Assembly: GCF_004365355.1 (NCBI RefSeq)
Contig: NZ_SODP01000001.1
Coordinates: forward strand, 3,284,481 to 3,348,480
Direction of reading: 5' to 3'
Length of the DNA stretch: 64,000 nucleotides
Source of the DNA: Kribbella pratensis
GTDB lineage: Bacteria > Actinomycetota > Actinomycetes > Propionibacteriales > Kribbellaceae
A program made the translations under genes and the position numbers. Below the pieces are notes generated by a model. That model searched no databases, was not told where the DNA came from, and saw only the letters and a list, made by a program, of their open reading frames with translations. Within the stretch, counting starts at the first letter, position 1. Each line of letters begins with the position of its first letter. This document shows, piece after piece, positions 15,070-24,525 of the stretch.

Positions 15070-16848
15070 ATGCGCCGCCTTCCCCGCGCACTGCTTCCGT
15101 GCGCGCTGATCGCCGGACTGCTGCTTCCGGCCGCCCCGGCCGCCGCCCACCATGGCGATTTCGACATCCAGGGCCACCGTGGTGGCCTCGGGCTCACCGT
15201 CGAGAGCACGATCGCGTCGTTCTCGCACGGTCTGGAGCTCGGCGTCAGCACGCTGGAGCTCGACGTACAGATCACCCAGGACGGGTACGCCGTCGTCACC
15301 CACGACCGCAAGGTCGACGGCAAGAAGTGCCGCGACACCGCGCCGTACACCCCGGACGACCCGGAGTACCCCTACGTCGGCAAGTTCATCAACACGCTGT
15401 CGCTGAAACAGGTCGAGCAGCTGGACTGCGGGTCGCTGCCACAGGCGAACTTCCCGCAGCAGCAGCCCGACCCGGGCGCCCGGATGCCGGAGCTGCGCGA
15501 CATCTTCGCGCTGGTGCACCGCTTCCGCGCGTACGGCGTGAAGCTGAACGTGGAGACCAAGGTCGAGGCCGGTGCGCCGGCGGAGACCGCTCCGCGTGAG
15601 CAGTTCGTCCAGGTGGTCGCCAGTGAGATCCGTAAGGCGAACATCGCCCGCCAGGTGACGATCCAGAGCTTCGACTGGGGTTCGCTGATGCGGATGCACC
15701 AGGTGATGCCGCAGCTGCCGCTGGTCGCGCTGGACAACTTCGACTTCCTGCAGGTCGGCAAGCCGGGCAAGTCGCCGTGGCTGGGCGGTCTCGACATCGA
15801 CGACTTCGGCGGCGACCCGATCAAGGCAGTCAAGTCCGTCGGCGCCTCGGCGATCTCCCCGGTCGACGGTTTCCCGCAGGGCGGCAAGATCACCGACCCG
15901 GCGTTCCGTCCGTACTTCACCAAGGACACCGTGAAGTCGGCGCACAAGGCCGGTCTGAAGGTCATCCCGTGGACGGTCGACGACCCGGCCACCATCAAGT
16001 GGTTCATCGAGCAGGGCGTCGACGGCATCATCAGCGACTACCCGGACCGCGTGCGCGACGTCGTACGGTCCGAGGGCTTCCGGCTCCCGAAGGCGTACGA
16101 CGCTCCCGCCGTACGGGCATTGCCGTCGGCGCACGCGCACAACGACTACGACCACCGGCGGCCGTTGCAGGATGCGCTGGACCGTGGGTTCAACAGCGTC
16201 GAAGCGGATGTGTGGCTGGTCGACGGCGAGCTGCGCGTCGCACACGACCTCGCGGACGCCAAGCCCGGTCGCAACCTGGAGAGCCTGTACCTCAAGCCGC
16301 TCGCAGACCGGGTCCGGCAGAACCACGGTCAGGTGTACAAGCACGGTCAGGACTTCCAGCTGCTGATCGACATCAAGAGCGACGGGCCCTCGACGTACGC
16401 CGCCGTTGACAAGGTGCTGGCGAAGTACCGCGGGATCAGCACTCGTTTTGTCAACGGGCGAGTGCTAGAGGGTGCGGTGACGTCCGTCATCAGCGGCAAC
16501 CGCCCGCTGGACGACATGAAGGCCCAGGAGGTCCGGTACGCGGGCTACGACGGCCGGCTGGGCGACCTGGGGTCGGGCATGCCTGCGTCGTTGATGCCGT
16601 TGGTCAGCGACAACTGGTCCAACGTCTTCGCCTGGCGGGGCGTCGGTCCGATGCCGGAGGCCGATAGGACCAAACTGCACGACATCGTCGTCAGCGCGCA
16701 CCACGCCGGCTACAAGGTCCGCTTCTGGGAGACCCCGGACACCCCGGGCGCCGCCCGCGAGGCACTGTGGCGGGAACTGGTCGCGGCGAACGTCGACTAC
16801 ATCAACACCGACGACCTGCACGGCCTGGAAGACTTCCTGCGCGGCTAG
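15070..16848 (+). CDS. Secreted glycerophosphodiester phosphodiesterase, two-domain
   Basis: A 592-aa secreted protein with signal peptide LLPCALIAGLLLPAAPAAA. Residues 35-330 form a GDPD TIM barrel (IQGHRGGLGLTVESTIASF, ELDVQITQDG, NVETKVE, VIPWTVDDPATIKWFIEQGV, DGIISDYPD) with the catalytic His-Arg and metal Glu/Asp ligands. A second phosphodiesterase-like barrel (about 355-590) starts AHAHNDYDHRRPLQDALD and keeps SVEADVWL and LLIDIKSD, resembling the PI-PLC/GDPD superfamily group that includes AIM6-like proteins. Substrates would be glycerophosphodiesters or related lipids outside the cell. ATG 15070 has GGAAGGA upstream. It converges with, and overlaps by 4 bp, the carboxylate-amine ligase gene. 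Confidence 0.9.
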   Translation: MRRLPRALLPCALIAGLLLPAAPAAAHHGDFDIQGHRGGLGLTVESTIASFSHGLELGVSTLELDVQITQDGYAVVTHDRKVDGKKCRDTAPYTPDDPEYPYVGKFINTLSLKQVEQLDCGSLPQANFPQQQPDPGARMPELRDIFALVHRFRAYGVKLNVETKVEAGAPAETAPREQFVQVVASEIRKANIARQVTIQSFDWGSLMRMHQVMPQLPLVALDNFDFLQVGKPGKSPWLGGLDIDDFGGDPIKAVKSVGASAISPVDGFPQGGKITDPAFRPYFTKDTVKSAHKAGLKVIPWTVDDPATIKWFIEQGVDGIISDYPDRVRDVVRSEGFRLPKAYDAPAVRALPSAHAHNDYDHRRPLQDALDRGFNSVEADVWLVDGELRVAHDLADAKPGRNLESLYLKPLADRVRQNHGQVYKHGQDFQLLIDIKSDGPSTYAAVDKVLAKYRGISTRFVNGRVLEGAVTSVISGNRPLDDMKAQEVRYAGYDGRLGDLGSGMPASLMPLVSDNWSNVFAWRGVGPMPEADRTKLHDIVVSAHHAGYKVRFWETPDTPGAAREALWRELVAANVDYINTDDLHGLEDFLRG

Positions 16849-17900
16849 GGCTTCACCTCCGTGAGGGCGATGAGGTCGTCGCCCTCACGGAACACCTTCT
16901 GTTGTTTCATCGCACCGTTTCCTTCGCGGAACGCTCGCTCGATGCCGTCGTCCACCATCGTCAGCGCGTGGAGCTCACGCAGCGCGGGCTCGACGTGCGC
17001 GCGGAGGTCCTCGATCACCTGCCGCATGGGCTGCTTCTCACCGGTCAGGACGTCCAGCCCGTCAGCCGTCAGCCCGTCCCGGGCAGCCAGCCAGTACGCC
17101 GCTGACAAGATCTGCGGCTCCAGCTCAGGGCCCAGTCCGCCGTCGTCGAGCGCGGTCATCACCAGGGCCCGGGCCAGCGTCGCCAGCAGCACTGTCTCGT
17201 CTACCGTGAGCGGCACGTCACTGACCCGCACCTCGATCGTCGGCAGATGTGAGGAAGGCCGGGCGTCCCAGTAGACCATCTGCTCGTCCATCAAGCTCCC
17301 GGCCGCCAGGTACATGGCCACCAGGGCTTCGTAGTGCTCTACGGACTCGAGGTACGGTGGTGCGCCCGCGGACGGCCAGCGCGACCACATGATCCAGCGC
17401 CAGCTGGCGAACCCGGTGTCCTGGCCCAGGTAGATCGGTGAGTTGGCGGTCAGCGCCAGCAACGCCGGCAGCCACCGTCGCAGGTGGTTCGACACCCGGA
17501 TGGCAGCATGCTTGTCCGGTACGTCGACGTGCACGTGGCAACCGCATACCGCCTGCTCCCGGGCCAGCTGGCCGTACCGCGCTTCCATCTCCTGGTACCG
17601 CGGCTTTTTCGTCACCAACTGCGACGGCTGGCCGTAGAGCGGCACCGCGGTGGCCAGTAGCCGCCCACCTTCGTCGGCTGCCGCAACCGCCAGCGCCGAA
17701 CGCATGTCGGACAGGGCCTGGTGCAGCTCACCCGCCGTCGTGCACACCGGACTGTTCGTCTCCACCTGTGCCCTGGTCAGCTCCAGCGTGATGTCCTGGT
17801 CGCCCAGTTCGTCGACGACCTTCTTGTTCCGCGGCAGGGGCTCACCGGTGGCCGAGACGAGCAGCAGCTCCTCCTCGACCCCGATCTTGGGTTGATTCAC
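16845..17900 (-). CDS. Carboxylate-amine ligase (GCS2 / YbdK family)
   Basis: A 351-aa ATP-dependent ligase of the glutamate-cysteine ligase type 2 family. It begins NQPKIGVEEELLLVS, whose EEE triad binds Mg-ATP. CGCHVHVDVPDKHAAIRVSN is the family's CG.H.HV motif and TIEVRVSDVPLTVDE the late EVR.SD motif. The open frame runs to 18626, but the real start is GTG 17900 because upstream sequence is antisense to the HipA-like gene. It is divergent from that gene with 42 bp between starts. Many actinobacteria carry such ligases although they make mycothiol, so gamma-glutamylcysteine formation should not be assumed. Confidence 0.9.
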   Translation of the reverse strand: MNQPKIGVEEELLLVSATGEPLPRNKKVVDELGDQDITLELTRAQVETNSPVCTTAGELHQALSDMRSALAVAAADEGGRLLATAVPLYGQPSQLVTKKPRYQEMEARYGQLAREQAVCGCHVHVDVPDKHAAIRVSNHLRRWLPALLALTANSPIYLGQDTGFASWRWIMWSRWPSAGAPPYLESVEHYEALVAMYLAAGSLMDEQMVYWDARPSSHLPTIEVRVSDVPLTVDETVLLATLARALVMTALDDGGLGPELEPQILSAAYWLAARDGLTADGLDVLTGEKQPMRQVIEDLRAHVEPALRELHALTMVDDGIERAFREGNGAMKQQKVFREGDDLIALTEVKP

Positions 17901-17942
17901 CCTGGACCGGTACCCGTCGGGTAACCAGTTAGGCTCTCCGGC

Positions 17943-18680
17943 GTGAGTCTGCCTGTGGTTACCGCGACGCGGTACGTCCTGCCGTTGCGTGAGGGCGGGT
18001 CGTTGCCCGGTGTTGTCGAGGGCAACGATCTGGGCACCTACGTGATCAAGTTCCACGGCGCCGGGCAGGGCCCGAAGGCGCTGGTGGCCGAGGTGATCGT
18101 CGGTGAGCTGTTCCGCCGTCTGGGTCTGCGGGTGCCGGAGCTGAAGCTGATCCAGCTCGACCCGGCGATCGGCAAGTCCGAGCCGGACTTCGAGATCCAG
18201 GAGCTGCTGATCCGCAGCGCCGGCCTGAACCTGGCCGTCGACTTCCTGCCGGGCTCCTTCGGGTACGACGGCTCGGCGGGCAACCCCGGTGACGAGGCGA
18301 TGTCGCGGATCCTGTGGCTGGACGCGTTCGTGGCGAACGTGGACCGGTCGTGGCGCAACACGAACATGCTTGTGTGGCACAAGAACCTGTGGCTGATCGA
18401 CCACGGGGCAGCGCTGTACTTCCATCACTCGTGGATGTCCGCCGAGAAGTTCGCTTCGTTGCCGTACGACGCCACCGACCACGTCTTCTCCGTCGCGGTG
18501 CCCGGGGTGGCGAAGGTGGATCGTGAGTTGACGGCAGCGATCACGCCGTCGCTGCTCGAGGAAGTCATCGGGCTGGTGCCGGACGAGTGGATCGCGGACG
18601 GCGATCGCGAGCGGTATCTGGGGCATCTTTTGGCGCGGCTTTCGCAGCGGTCGGCTTGGGTCCCGGGAGGTGCTCGATGA
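17943..18680 (+). CDS. HipA-like kinase (HipA_2 family)
   Basis: A 245-aa protein with the HipA-like kinase core: an N-terminal lobe (GNDLGTYVIKFHGAGQGPKALVAE) with the likely ATP-binding Lys, then LWLDAFVANVDRSWRNTNM (the D...N catalytic loop as N-x-D-R-x-x-x-N-x-N) and WLIDHGAALYFHH supplying the Mg-binding Asp. GTG 17943 is the start. Its stop overlaps the start of the DUF3037 gene (ATGA). HipA_2 and DUF3037 genes are frequent partners; whether the pair is a toxin-antitoxin or a signalling unit is not established here. Confidence 0.82.
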   Translation: MSLPVVTATRYVLPLREGGSLPGVVEGNDLGTYVIKFHGAGQGPKALVAEVIVGELFRRLGLRVPELKLIQLDPAIGKSEPDFEIQELLIRSAGLNLAVDFLPGSFGYDGSAGNPGDEAMSRILWLDAFVANVDRSWRNTNMLVWHKNLWLIDHGAALYFHHSWMSAEKFASLPYDATDHVFSVAVPGVAKVDRELTAAITPSLLEEVIGLVPDEWIADGDRERYLGHLLARLSQRSAWVPGGAR

Positions 18681-19051
18681 GTCCCTTCGACTACGTCATT
18701 CTGCGGGCTGCGCCGAGGATCCAGCGGGGCGAGTTCATCAACGTCGGGGCGGTGCTCTACTGCCGGGAGCTGGACTACCTGGGCGCCGGATGGGATGTGA
18801 AGCCGGAACGCCTGAGGGCCCTCGACCCGGCAGTTGACGTAGACGTCGTGTGTGCGTCGCTGGACCAGATTCGTGCAATCTGCGCGGGTGAGGCCGCTGG
18901 AGGGCCTGCCGCGGGTACCACGATCAGTGAGCGATTCCGGTGGCTGGCTGCGCCTCGCAGTACCGTCGTACACCCCGGGCCGATCCACAGCGGGATCACT
19001 GAGGATCCCGCTGCGGAGCTGGAGCGGTTGCTGGACGCCTTCGTGCGTTAG
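18677..19051 (+). CDS. DUF3037 domain protein
   Basis: A 124-aa DUF3037 protein. The N-terminal signature [19 protein letters not shown] is followed by [17 protein letters not shown] and an ending rich in short helices. The start ATG 18677 overlaps the HipA-like stop, so translation is coupled. Its 3' end overlaps the convergent phosphoglucomutase gene. The partnership with a HipA-type kinase suggests that it regulates, or is modified by, that kinase; this is inference from conserved gene pairing. Confidence 0.8.
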   Translation: MSPFDYVILRAAPRIQRGEFINVGAVLYCRELDYLGAGWDVKPERLRALDPAVDVDVVCASLDQIRAICAGEAAGGPAAGTTISERFRWLAAPRSTVVHPGPIHSGITEDPAAELERLLDAFVR

Positions 19052-20670
19052 GCCAGTGCTTCGGACACGACCTCGCGGGCCTGTTCGAAGACCTGCTCCA
19101 GGTGTTCGGCACCCTTGAAGGACTCGCCGTAGATCTTGTAGAGGTCCTCGGTGCCGGACGGGCGGGCGGCGAACCACGCCGACTCGGTGGTGACCTTGAG
19201 CCCTCCGATCGCGGCACCGTTGCCCGGCGCCTTCGTCAGTCGGTCCACGATCGGCTCACCGGCCAGCTCGGTCGCTGTGACCGCGTCGGCGGACAGCGCC
19301 GACAGCTTGGCTTTCTGCTCGCGCGTGGCGGGCGCGTCCACCCGTGAGTACGCCGATGCACCGAAACGCTCCACCAGCTTGGCGTGGGCCTGCGACGGCG
19401 TCTCCCCTGTCACAGCAGTGATCTCACTCGCCAGCAACGCCAGCAGGATGCCGTCCTTGTCCGTCGTCCACACTGTGCCGTCGAAGCGCAGGAAGCTGGC
19501 ACCGGCAGACTCCTCACCACCGAAGCCGACCGAGCCGTCGATGAGGCCCGGTACGAACCACTTGAAGCCGACCGGTACCTCCCACAGCCGACGGCCCAGG
19601 TCCGCGACCACGCGGTCGATCAGCGACGACGACACGAGCGTCTTGCCGACGGCGACGTCCGCACCCCATTGGCGGTTGCTGAATAGGTACGAGATCGCGA
19701 CGGCCAGGTAATGGTTCGGGTTCATCAGCCCGGCGTCCGGCGTGACGATGCCGTGCCGGTCCGCGTCCGCGTCGTTCCCGGTCGCCACGTCGTACTTGTC
19801 CCGCTGCGCGACCAGCGAGGCCATCGCGTACGGCGAGGAGCAGTCCATCCGGATCTTGCCGTCGTGGTCCAGCGTCATGAACGACCAGGCCGGGTCGATC
19901 CGCGGGTTCACCACGGTCAGGTCGAGACCGTGCCGCTCGGCGATCGCGGACCAGTAGTCGACACTCGCACCACCCAGCGGGTCGGCGCCGATCTTCACGC
20001 CCGCCTCGCGGACCGCGGCCAGATTCACCACCGAGGGCAGGTCGTCGACGTAGTGCCCGACGAAGTCGTAGTCCCCCGCGTGCTGACGCGCCTGCTCGAA
20101 CGGCGTACGGCGCACCTCGCGGTTGCCGCCGGCGATCAACTGGTTGGCGCGGTCGGCGATCCACTTGGTCGCGTCGGAGTCGGCCGGACCGCCGTGCGGC
20201 GGGTTGTACTTGATGCCGCCGTCACGCGGCGGGTTGTGCGACGGTGTGATGACGATGCCGTCCGCGTCCGCACCGGCGCCGCGGTTGAGCCGCAGGATCG
20301 CGTGCGAGACCGCAGGGGTCGGGGTGAGCCGGTCCGCGCTGTCCACGAGCGTCTGTACGTCGTTGCCGGCCAGCACCTCGAGCACCGTGCGCCAGGCCGG
20401 CTCCGACAGGCCATGACTGTCGCGTCCGACGAGCAGCGGTCCCGTCGTACCCTGACCGGCCCGGTACTCACAGACGGCCTGCGTGATCGCCAGGATGTGC
20501 GCCTCGTTGAAGGCGCCGTCAAGACTCGAGCCGCGGTGTCCCGACGTACCGAAGACGACCTTCTGGGCCGGATTGTCCACGTCCGGCGTGATGTCGTCGT
20601 ACGCCGCCAGCATGGCATCGACGTCGACGAGGTCCTCGGGCTGAGCGGGCTGGCCTGCGCGTGGGTGCAT
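19048..20670 (-). CDS. pgm: Phosphoglucomutase (alpha-D-glucose phosphate-specific)
   Basis: A 540-aa enzyme interconverting glucose 1-phosphate and glucose 6-phosphate. Motifs in order: TSGHRGSS near 48, the phosphoserine loop [16 protein letters not shown] near 142, the Mg loop [10 protein letters not shown] near 300, the sugar-recognition loop [11 protein letters not shown] near 385, and the phosphate-binding [16 protein letters not shown] near the end. The frame extends to 20769, but ATG 20670 starts the family-like [16 protein letters not shown]. Length and motifs match the bacterial alpha-PGM group. It links glycogen and cell-wall sugar nucleotides to glycolysis. It is convergent with the DUF3037 gene and divergent from the gene at 20793. 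Confidence 0.95.
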   Translation of the reverse strand: MHPRAGQPAQPEDLVDVDAMLAAYDDITPDVDNPAQKVVFGTSGHRGSSLDGAFNEAHILAITQAVCEYRAGQGTTGPLLVGRDSHGLSEPAWRTVLEVLAGNDVQTLVDSADRLTPTPAVSHAILRLNRGAGADADGIVITPSHNPPRDGGIKYNPPHGGPADSDATKWIADRANQLIAGGNREVRRTPFEQARQHAGDYDFVGHYVDDLPSVVNLAAVREAGVKIGADPLGGASVDYWSAIAERHGLDLTVVNPRIDPAWSFMTLDHDGKIRMDCSSPYAMASLVAQRDKYDVATGNDADADRHGIVTPDAGLMNPNHYLAVAISYLFSNRQWGADVAVGKTLVSSSLIDRVVADLGRRLWEVPVGFKWFVPGLIDGSVGFGGEESAGASFLRFDGTVWTTDKDGILLALLASEITAVTGETPSQAHAKLVERFGASAYSRVDAPATREQKAKLSALSADAVTATELAGEPIVDRLTKAPGNGAAIGGLKVTTESAWFAARPSGTEDLYKIYGESFKGAEHLEQVFEQAREVVSEALA

Positions 20671-20792
20671 GACCACATGCAACCACAAGAGCCTCACCGA
20701 CCGTACGGCGTGAGCAACTCGCCGGCTTCTGACCGACCGGAGCAGCTTCGCCCTTGCCCATCGCGTCACCCTGTCGGTGCAATGTAGACGTG

Positions 20793-21458
20793 ATGGACGC
20801 TACGAGAAGTGCCGAGCTGTACCACGCGGGGCGCGAACGGATGGCAGACGCGGTCCGCGACCTGAGCCTGGAAGACCTGGATCGCCAGGTGCCCGCCTGC
20901 CCGCAGTGGAGCGTGCACAGTCTGGTCTCGCACCTCACTGGTGTGGCGGCCGACTTCGTGGTCGGAAACGTCGTCGGTGCACCACGCCCGCCGTGGACCG
21001 CAGTACAGGTCGAGATGCGTCGCAACCTACCGATCGCAGAGGTGCTGGACGAGTGGGCGACCGTCGGGCCGCTGCTGGAGAAGCTGATCGTCGAAGGCAC
21101 CACCTCGCACCCGCTGGTCTGCAACCCGTACGTCGACGCTGCAGTCCACGAAGCCGATCTGCACGGAGCCATCGGCAGCGGACGGCCGCCCACCGAGCTC
21201 TGGCTGGCCACACTGGACTGGATGCTCGACGAGCCTGGCCCACTGACCGTCATCACGCCGAACGGCACCTACTCGGTCAACTCCGACGGTCCGACCGCTG
21301 TGGCCCACACCGGCTCTTATGAACTCTTCCGGGCGGTCTTCGGTCGCCGGAGCACCACGCAGATCATGGACTGGGAGTGGGACGCACCAGAGCACGCTGC
21401 CAGCTGGAGTAAGGCGATCGCCAGCCTCCCGCAGACGTCTCTGCCGTTGAACGACTAG
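20793..21458 (+). CDS. Maleylpyruvate isomerase / DinB-like family protein (TIGR03083)
   Basis: A 221-aa actinobacterial protein of the mycothiol-dependent isomerase/DinB-like superfamily. The N-terminal four-helix bundle contains [20 protein letters not shown], and [18 protein letters not shown] carries further His residues; these His residues would bind metal. The C-terminal part is a small alpha/beta domain ([12 protein letters not shown]). The start is Met 20793, and earlier in-frame residues look non-coding. Family members range from thiol S-transferases to uncharacterised proteins, so the reaction is unknown. It overlaps the convergent MmcQ/YjbR gene by 4 bp. Confidence 0.8.
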   Translation: MDATRSAELYHAGRERMADAVRDLSLEDLDRQVPACPQWSVHSLVSHLTGVAADFVVGNVVGAPRPPWTAVQVEMRRNLPIAEVLDEWATVGPLLEKLIVEGTTSHPLVCNPYVDAAVHEADLHGAIGSGRPPTELWLATLDWMLDEPGPLTVITPNGTYSVNSDGPTAVAHTGSYELFRAVFGRRSTTQIMDWEWDAPEHAASWSKAIASLPQTSLPLND

Positions 21459-21811
21459 ACCTCATCCAGCCGGGCGATCAGAGTCTTCGGTGCGATCTGG
21501 CGGAAGGCGTTCTCGACCAGGTCCTCGAAGTGCTCCCAGTCGACGTCCACGTCCAGGTAGACCCCGAGCCAGCCCCGGTGACCGACGTACGGCGGCCGGT
21601 AGAAGTGCTCCGGGTCCTCGGCGACCAACGCCTCCTGCACGCCGGGTGGCGCTGCCATCCACACGCCGAGGCGGTCGTCGTGGTGGTGGTCGGCGTACAT
21701 GACGAACACCTTCTTGTCGCGTACGAACCAGGTCGGCTCACCGTGACTCGGCCGCTCGGTCGCCTCCGGCATCGCCAGGCACAGGCGGCGTACACGTTCG
21801 AGAACGTCCAT
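21455..21811 (-). CDS. MmcQ/YjbR family protein
   Basis: A 118-aa small alpha/beta protein of the MmcQ/YjbR family. Typical parts are VRRLCLAMPEATERPSHGEP, TWFVRDKKVFVMYADHHHD, the central PYVGHRGWLGVYLD and the C-terminal LVENAFRQIAPKTLIARLDE. Members adopt a CyaY-like/double-wing DNA-binding fold, but function is generally unproven. It lies 4 bp downstream of the response-regulator gene and may be cotranscribed with it. Confidence 0.85.
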   Translation of the reverse strand: MDVLERVRRLCLAMPEATERPSHGEPTWFVRDKKVFVMYADHHHDDRLGVWMAAPPGVQEALVAEDPEHFYRPPYVGHRGWLGVYLDVDVDWEHFEDLVENAFRQIAPKTLIARLDEV

Positions 21812-21815
21812 CGCC

Positions 21816-22481
21816 CTAGTGTCGCGGACCTGGGGTCACGACGCCTGCCTCATAGGCGTAGACGACCGCCTGTGCCCGGTCTCGGAGGTCCAGCTTGGTC
21901 AGGATGTTGCTGACATGCGTCTTCACTGTCTGCTCGGCCAGCACCAACTCGTCAGCAATCTGCCGGTTGGAGAGTCCGCGAGCAACCAGCCGCAGTACGT
22001 CGGTCTCCCGCGGCGTCAGACGCACCGGAGTGATCGGTACGACGGGTTGCGCCCGCGCGAAGTCCTCCACGAGCCGACGGGTGACGGACGGGGCGAGCAG
22101 CGCGTCACCGGCGGCCACCACCCGCACCGCAGCTGCCAGCTCGTCCGGAGTGGAGTGCTTCAGCAAGAACCCGCTCGCACCGGCCCGGAGTGCGGCGTAG
22201 ACGTAGTCGTCGAGATCGAACGTCGTCAGCATCACGATCCGCGGCGGCTCCCCCGGCGTCGAGCCGGCCAGGATGCGCCGGGTTGCGGCCAGTCCGTCGA
22301 GGACCGGCATGCGTACGTCCATCAGGATCACGTCAGGCTTCAGCTCGACGGCCAGCTCGACCGCCTGCGCGCCGTCGCCAGCTTGTCCGACAACCTGCAG
22401 ATCCGGCTGCGCGTCGAGCAGCGCGCTGAACCCGGCCCGCACCATCTCCTGGTCGTCAACGACCATGACCGTGATCGCCAC
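21816..22481 (-). CDS. Two-component response regulator (NarL/LuxR type)
   Basis: A 221-aa regulator. The receiver domain has the acidic pocket VVDDQ, phospho-acceptor Asp in ILMDVRMPVLDG near residue 55, Thr in MLTTFD and the Lys in FLLKHSTP. The C-terminal LuxR helix-turn-helix is LTPRETDVLRLVARGLSN with LAEQTVKTHVSNILTKL. The start overlaps the end of the histidine-kinase gene by 26 bp, so the two form a cognate pair. Targets are unknown; the upstream membrane-protein gene of the same operon is one candidate. Confidence 0.95.
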   Translation of the reverse strand: MAITVMVVDDQEMVRAGFSALLDAQPDLQVVGQAGDGAQAVELAVELKPDVILMDVRMPVLDGLAATRRILAGSTPGEPPRIVMLTTFDLDDYVYAALRAGASGFLLKHSTPDELAAAVRVVAAGDALLAPSVTRRLVEDFARAQPVVPITPVRLTPRETDVLRLVARGLSNRQIADELVLAEQTVKTHVSNILTKLDLRDRAQAVVYAYEAGVVTPGPRH

Positions 22482-23652
22482 TCGCCACCTCCTGTCCGAC
22501 CGGAATGATCGCCTGCACCAGATAACCGCCCTCAGGGGTCGGCGCAGCGCTGACTGTCCCCTCCACGAGGGCCACCCGCTCCCGCATCCCCGTCAGCCCA
22601 TGACCACTCCCAGGGGCCGGCGTAGGACTGCCTGGCGGCTTCGTGTTGTGCACGGTGACCTCGAGCTCGCCACCGCTCCGCTTGACCGACACTTCCACTA
22701 CTGCGTGCGGTGCATGCCGCACTGCGTTGCTCAACGCCTCCTGCACAACTCGGTACGCCGTCAGCTCAACGGTCTGGTCGAAGCCGGTTGCTACGTCACC
22801 TGTCAGCCGCACGTCCGCACCGGCCCGGCGCGTGCTATCGACGAGATCAGCGAGGTCCGCCAGTCCGGGCTGCGGACCCAGCTCCCCCATCGGTGGTTGC
22901 TCGACCGGTTCGCGCAGCAGCCGCAGTACACGACGCATCTCCGTCAGCGAGACACGTGCCGCGTTGGCGATCTCGGTGAACTCCTCCCGGACGTCCTCCG
23001 GTACGTCGGCCAGCCGGTGCGGCGCACTGTCCGCGCGAACCACCACGACGGACAGGTGGTGCGCCACGACGTCGTGCAACTCGCGTGCGATCCGGGCCCG
23101 CTCCTGCAGACGCTCCCGCTCGGCGCGCTCGACCTTGGTGATGGTCTCCTGCTCGGCCAGCCGCCTGTTCGTCTGACCGCGGGTGTGGATCAGGTCGCCC
23201 ACCACGATCGCCACGGCCGAGAGGATCGCCATGGTGATCAGACCGCGCCAACTGCCGCGGTCCGGCGCCAGTTCGACGGCAACCACGCCGACGGCCTGCG
23301 TCGCCACCCACCAACCGATCTGCTCACGCCGTCCGAGTCCACGAGCTCCCACGATCGCGACGACGAACGCGTGGCCGAACGCTGCCGTCGTACCCCATGG
23401 CCACGGTTCACTCGAGCTGACCGGCGTCGTCACCGCCGCGGTGATGGCTGTTGTGATGAGCGAGACCAGCAACGCGGCCCGGGGCCGCAGCCACGCCAGC
23501 CCCAGAGCCAGCGCCCGCGCCATCGCGAGCGCCAGCACCGCGCCGAGCTGCACCTCGTAGTGCTGCCCGAGATCCATGACCGTCAGAACGAGCAGCGCCA
23601 CGACCCCGAGCGCCGCAGCCCACGCCCACCGCCCGCGCGGCCATGTGTTCAC
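22456..23652 (-). CDS. Sensor histidine kinase (NarL-associated, HisKA_3)
   Basis: A 398-aa membrane sensor kinase. Four to five hydrophobic helices occupy residues 10-150 with short loops, so sensing is probably within the membrane. The HisKA_3 box RARIARELHDVVAHHLSVVV carries the phospho-His near residue 212. The HATPase domain includes VQEALSNAVRHAP (N box), TPAPGSGHGLTGMRERV (G boxes) and ends near 385. It is 13 bp downstream of the small membrane-protein gene and overlaps its response regulator. Confidence 0.93.
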   Translation of the reverse strand: MNTWPRGRWAWAAALGVVALLVLTVMDLGQHYEVQLGAVLALAMARALALGLAWLRPRAALLVSLITTAITAAVTTPVSSSEPWPWGTTAAFGHAFVVAIVGARGLGRREQIGWWVATQAVGVVAVELAPDRGSWRGLITMAILSAVAIVVGDLIHTRGQTNRRLAEQETITKVERAERERLQERARIARELHDVVAHHLSVVVVRADSAPHRLADVPEDVREEFTEIANAARVSLTEMRRVLRLLREPVEQPPMGELGPQPGLADLADLVDSTRRAGADVRLTGDVATGFDQTVELTAYRVVQEALSNAVRHAPHAVVEVSVKRSGGELEVTVHNTKPPGSPTPAPGSGHGLTGMRERVALVEGTVSAAPTPEGGYLVQAIIPVGQEVASGDHGHGR

Positions 23653-23665
23653 GGTTGGACCCTAC

Positions 23666-24286
23666 TCACAGTTGTTCGATCCACGACCAGAAGAACGCCA
23701 GGCTCGCGGCCGCCAGCACGATAGTTGCCGGGAGCACCCACTTGCGGGCCGCCAGTCCGTACAGCGGCCGGACGAGCTGGGCCTGCAGCGCGGCGATCCC
23801 CCGCAGCACGAACAGGAACGAGACGACGCACGGTACGGCGATGAGCCCATGCGCTGTCCACGCACCGGCCCGCGTCGGGCCGCCCCACGTGCCGGGCTCG
23901 ATCGGGCCATGGTCGACGAAGCCCCAGAACGGTCCGCGCACCACCGCGGTGACCACCAGCAGCATCAGGAACCAGCTCATCAGCCCGAGCACCGCGCTGA
24001 GCAGCCCGTACCCGAACACGACCCCGGCCGTGGGCTGGCCAACCCGGTCCCCGCCGACCAGACCGCGCCAACCGAGCCGGTACGCCGCCAGCCTGCGCCA
24101 ACGCCGTCCGGCGGTCTGCGGTTCCCCGAGCATCGCGTCCGCCAGCGTCTGCGCACTGACCGGCGCCAGCACAGCGTCGTACGCCAGGGATCTAGCGAGT
24201 GATCGGGCCAGCGACCTTGTCGGCCGCCGGGTCCTGCCGTCCGCCGGTTCTGCGTCCGCCCTGTGGCGGCTGGCTGTGTCCGTCAT
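23666..24286 (-). CDS. Integral membrane protein, possible accessory sensor
   Basis: A 206-aa protein with an Arg-rich cytoplasmic N-terminus (RRPTRSLARSLARSLAY), then about three to four TM helices (VVFGYGLLSAVLGLMSWFLM, GLIAVPCVVSFLFVLRGIAA, LPATIVLAAASLAFFWSW). The arrangement resembles the Sensor domain found alone or fused to actinobacterial kinases. It is the first gene of the operon with the histidine kinase and response regulator. Function is unknown; modulation of the kinase is inferred from position. Confidence 0.72.
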   Translation of the reverse strand: MTDTASRHRADAEPADGRTRRPTRSLARSLARSLAYDAVLAPVSAQTLADAMLGEPQTAGRRWRRLAAYRLGWRGLVGGDRVGQPTAGVVFGYGLLSAVLGLMSWFLMLLVVTAVVRGPFWGFVDHGPIEPGTWGGPTRAGAWTAHGLIAVPCVVSFLFVLRGIAALQAQLVRPLYGLAARKWVLPATIVLAAASLAFFWSWIEQL

Positions 24287-24394
24287 CGTGTCTCCTCGGG
24301 TCTCAAGGTCCTGAGATAGAGGCTAGAAATCGGACACTCCCGGCACATCCAGCCCGGGAGCCAACCATCGATCAGTACCCCGGTAGGGGGTGTC

Positions 24395-24410
24395 TGTGAT
24401 CTAGGTCACA
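24395..24410. promoter_or_regulatory. CRP/FNR-type palindrome
   Basis: TGTGATCTAGGTCACA is an exact match to the TGTGA-N6-TCACA consensus recognised by CRP-family regulators, including actinobacterial Crp. It is 109 bp upstream of the membrane-protein/two-component operon on one side and 116 bp upstream of the lipoprotein gene on the other. It could serve either or both divergent promoters. Confidence 0.65.
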
Positions 24411-24525
24411 GTGACCACGATGCGTGCGACGACGTTACACGGTCAGTGCCGGACGGCGTACACGGCTCGCTGGGCTGCCACGGCACGAGCGGCGAGGCCG
24501 CGCCCAACAGGAGGTACTGGACACC

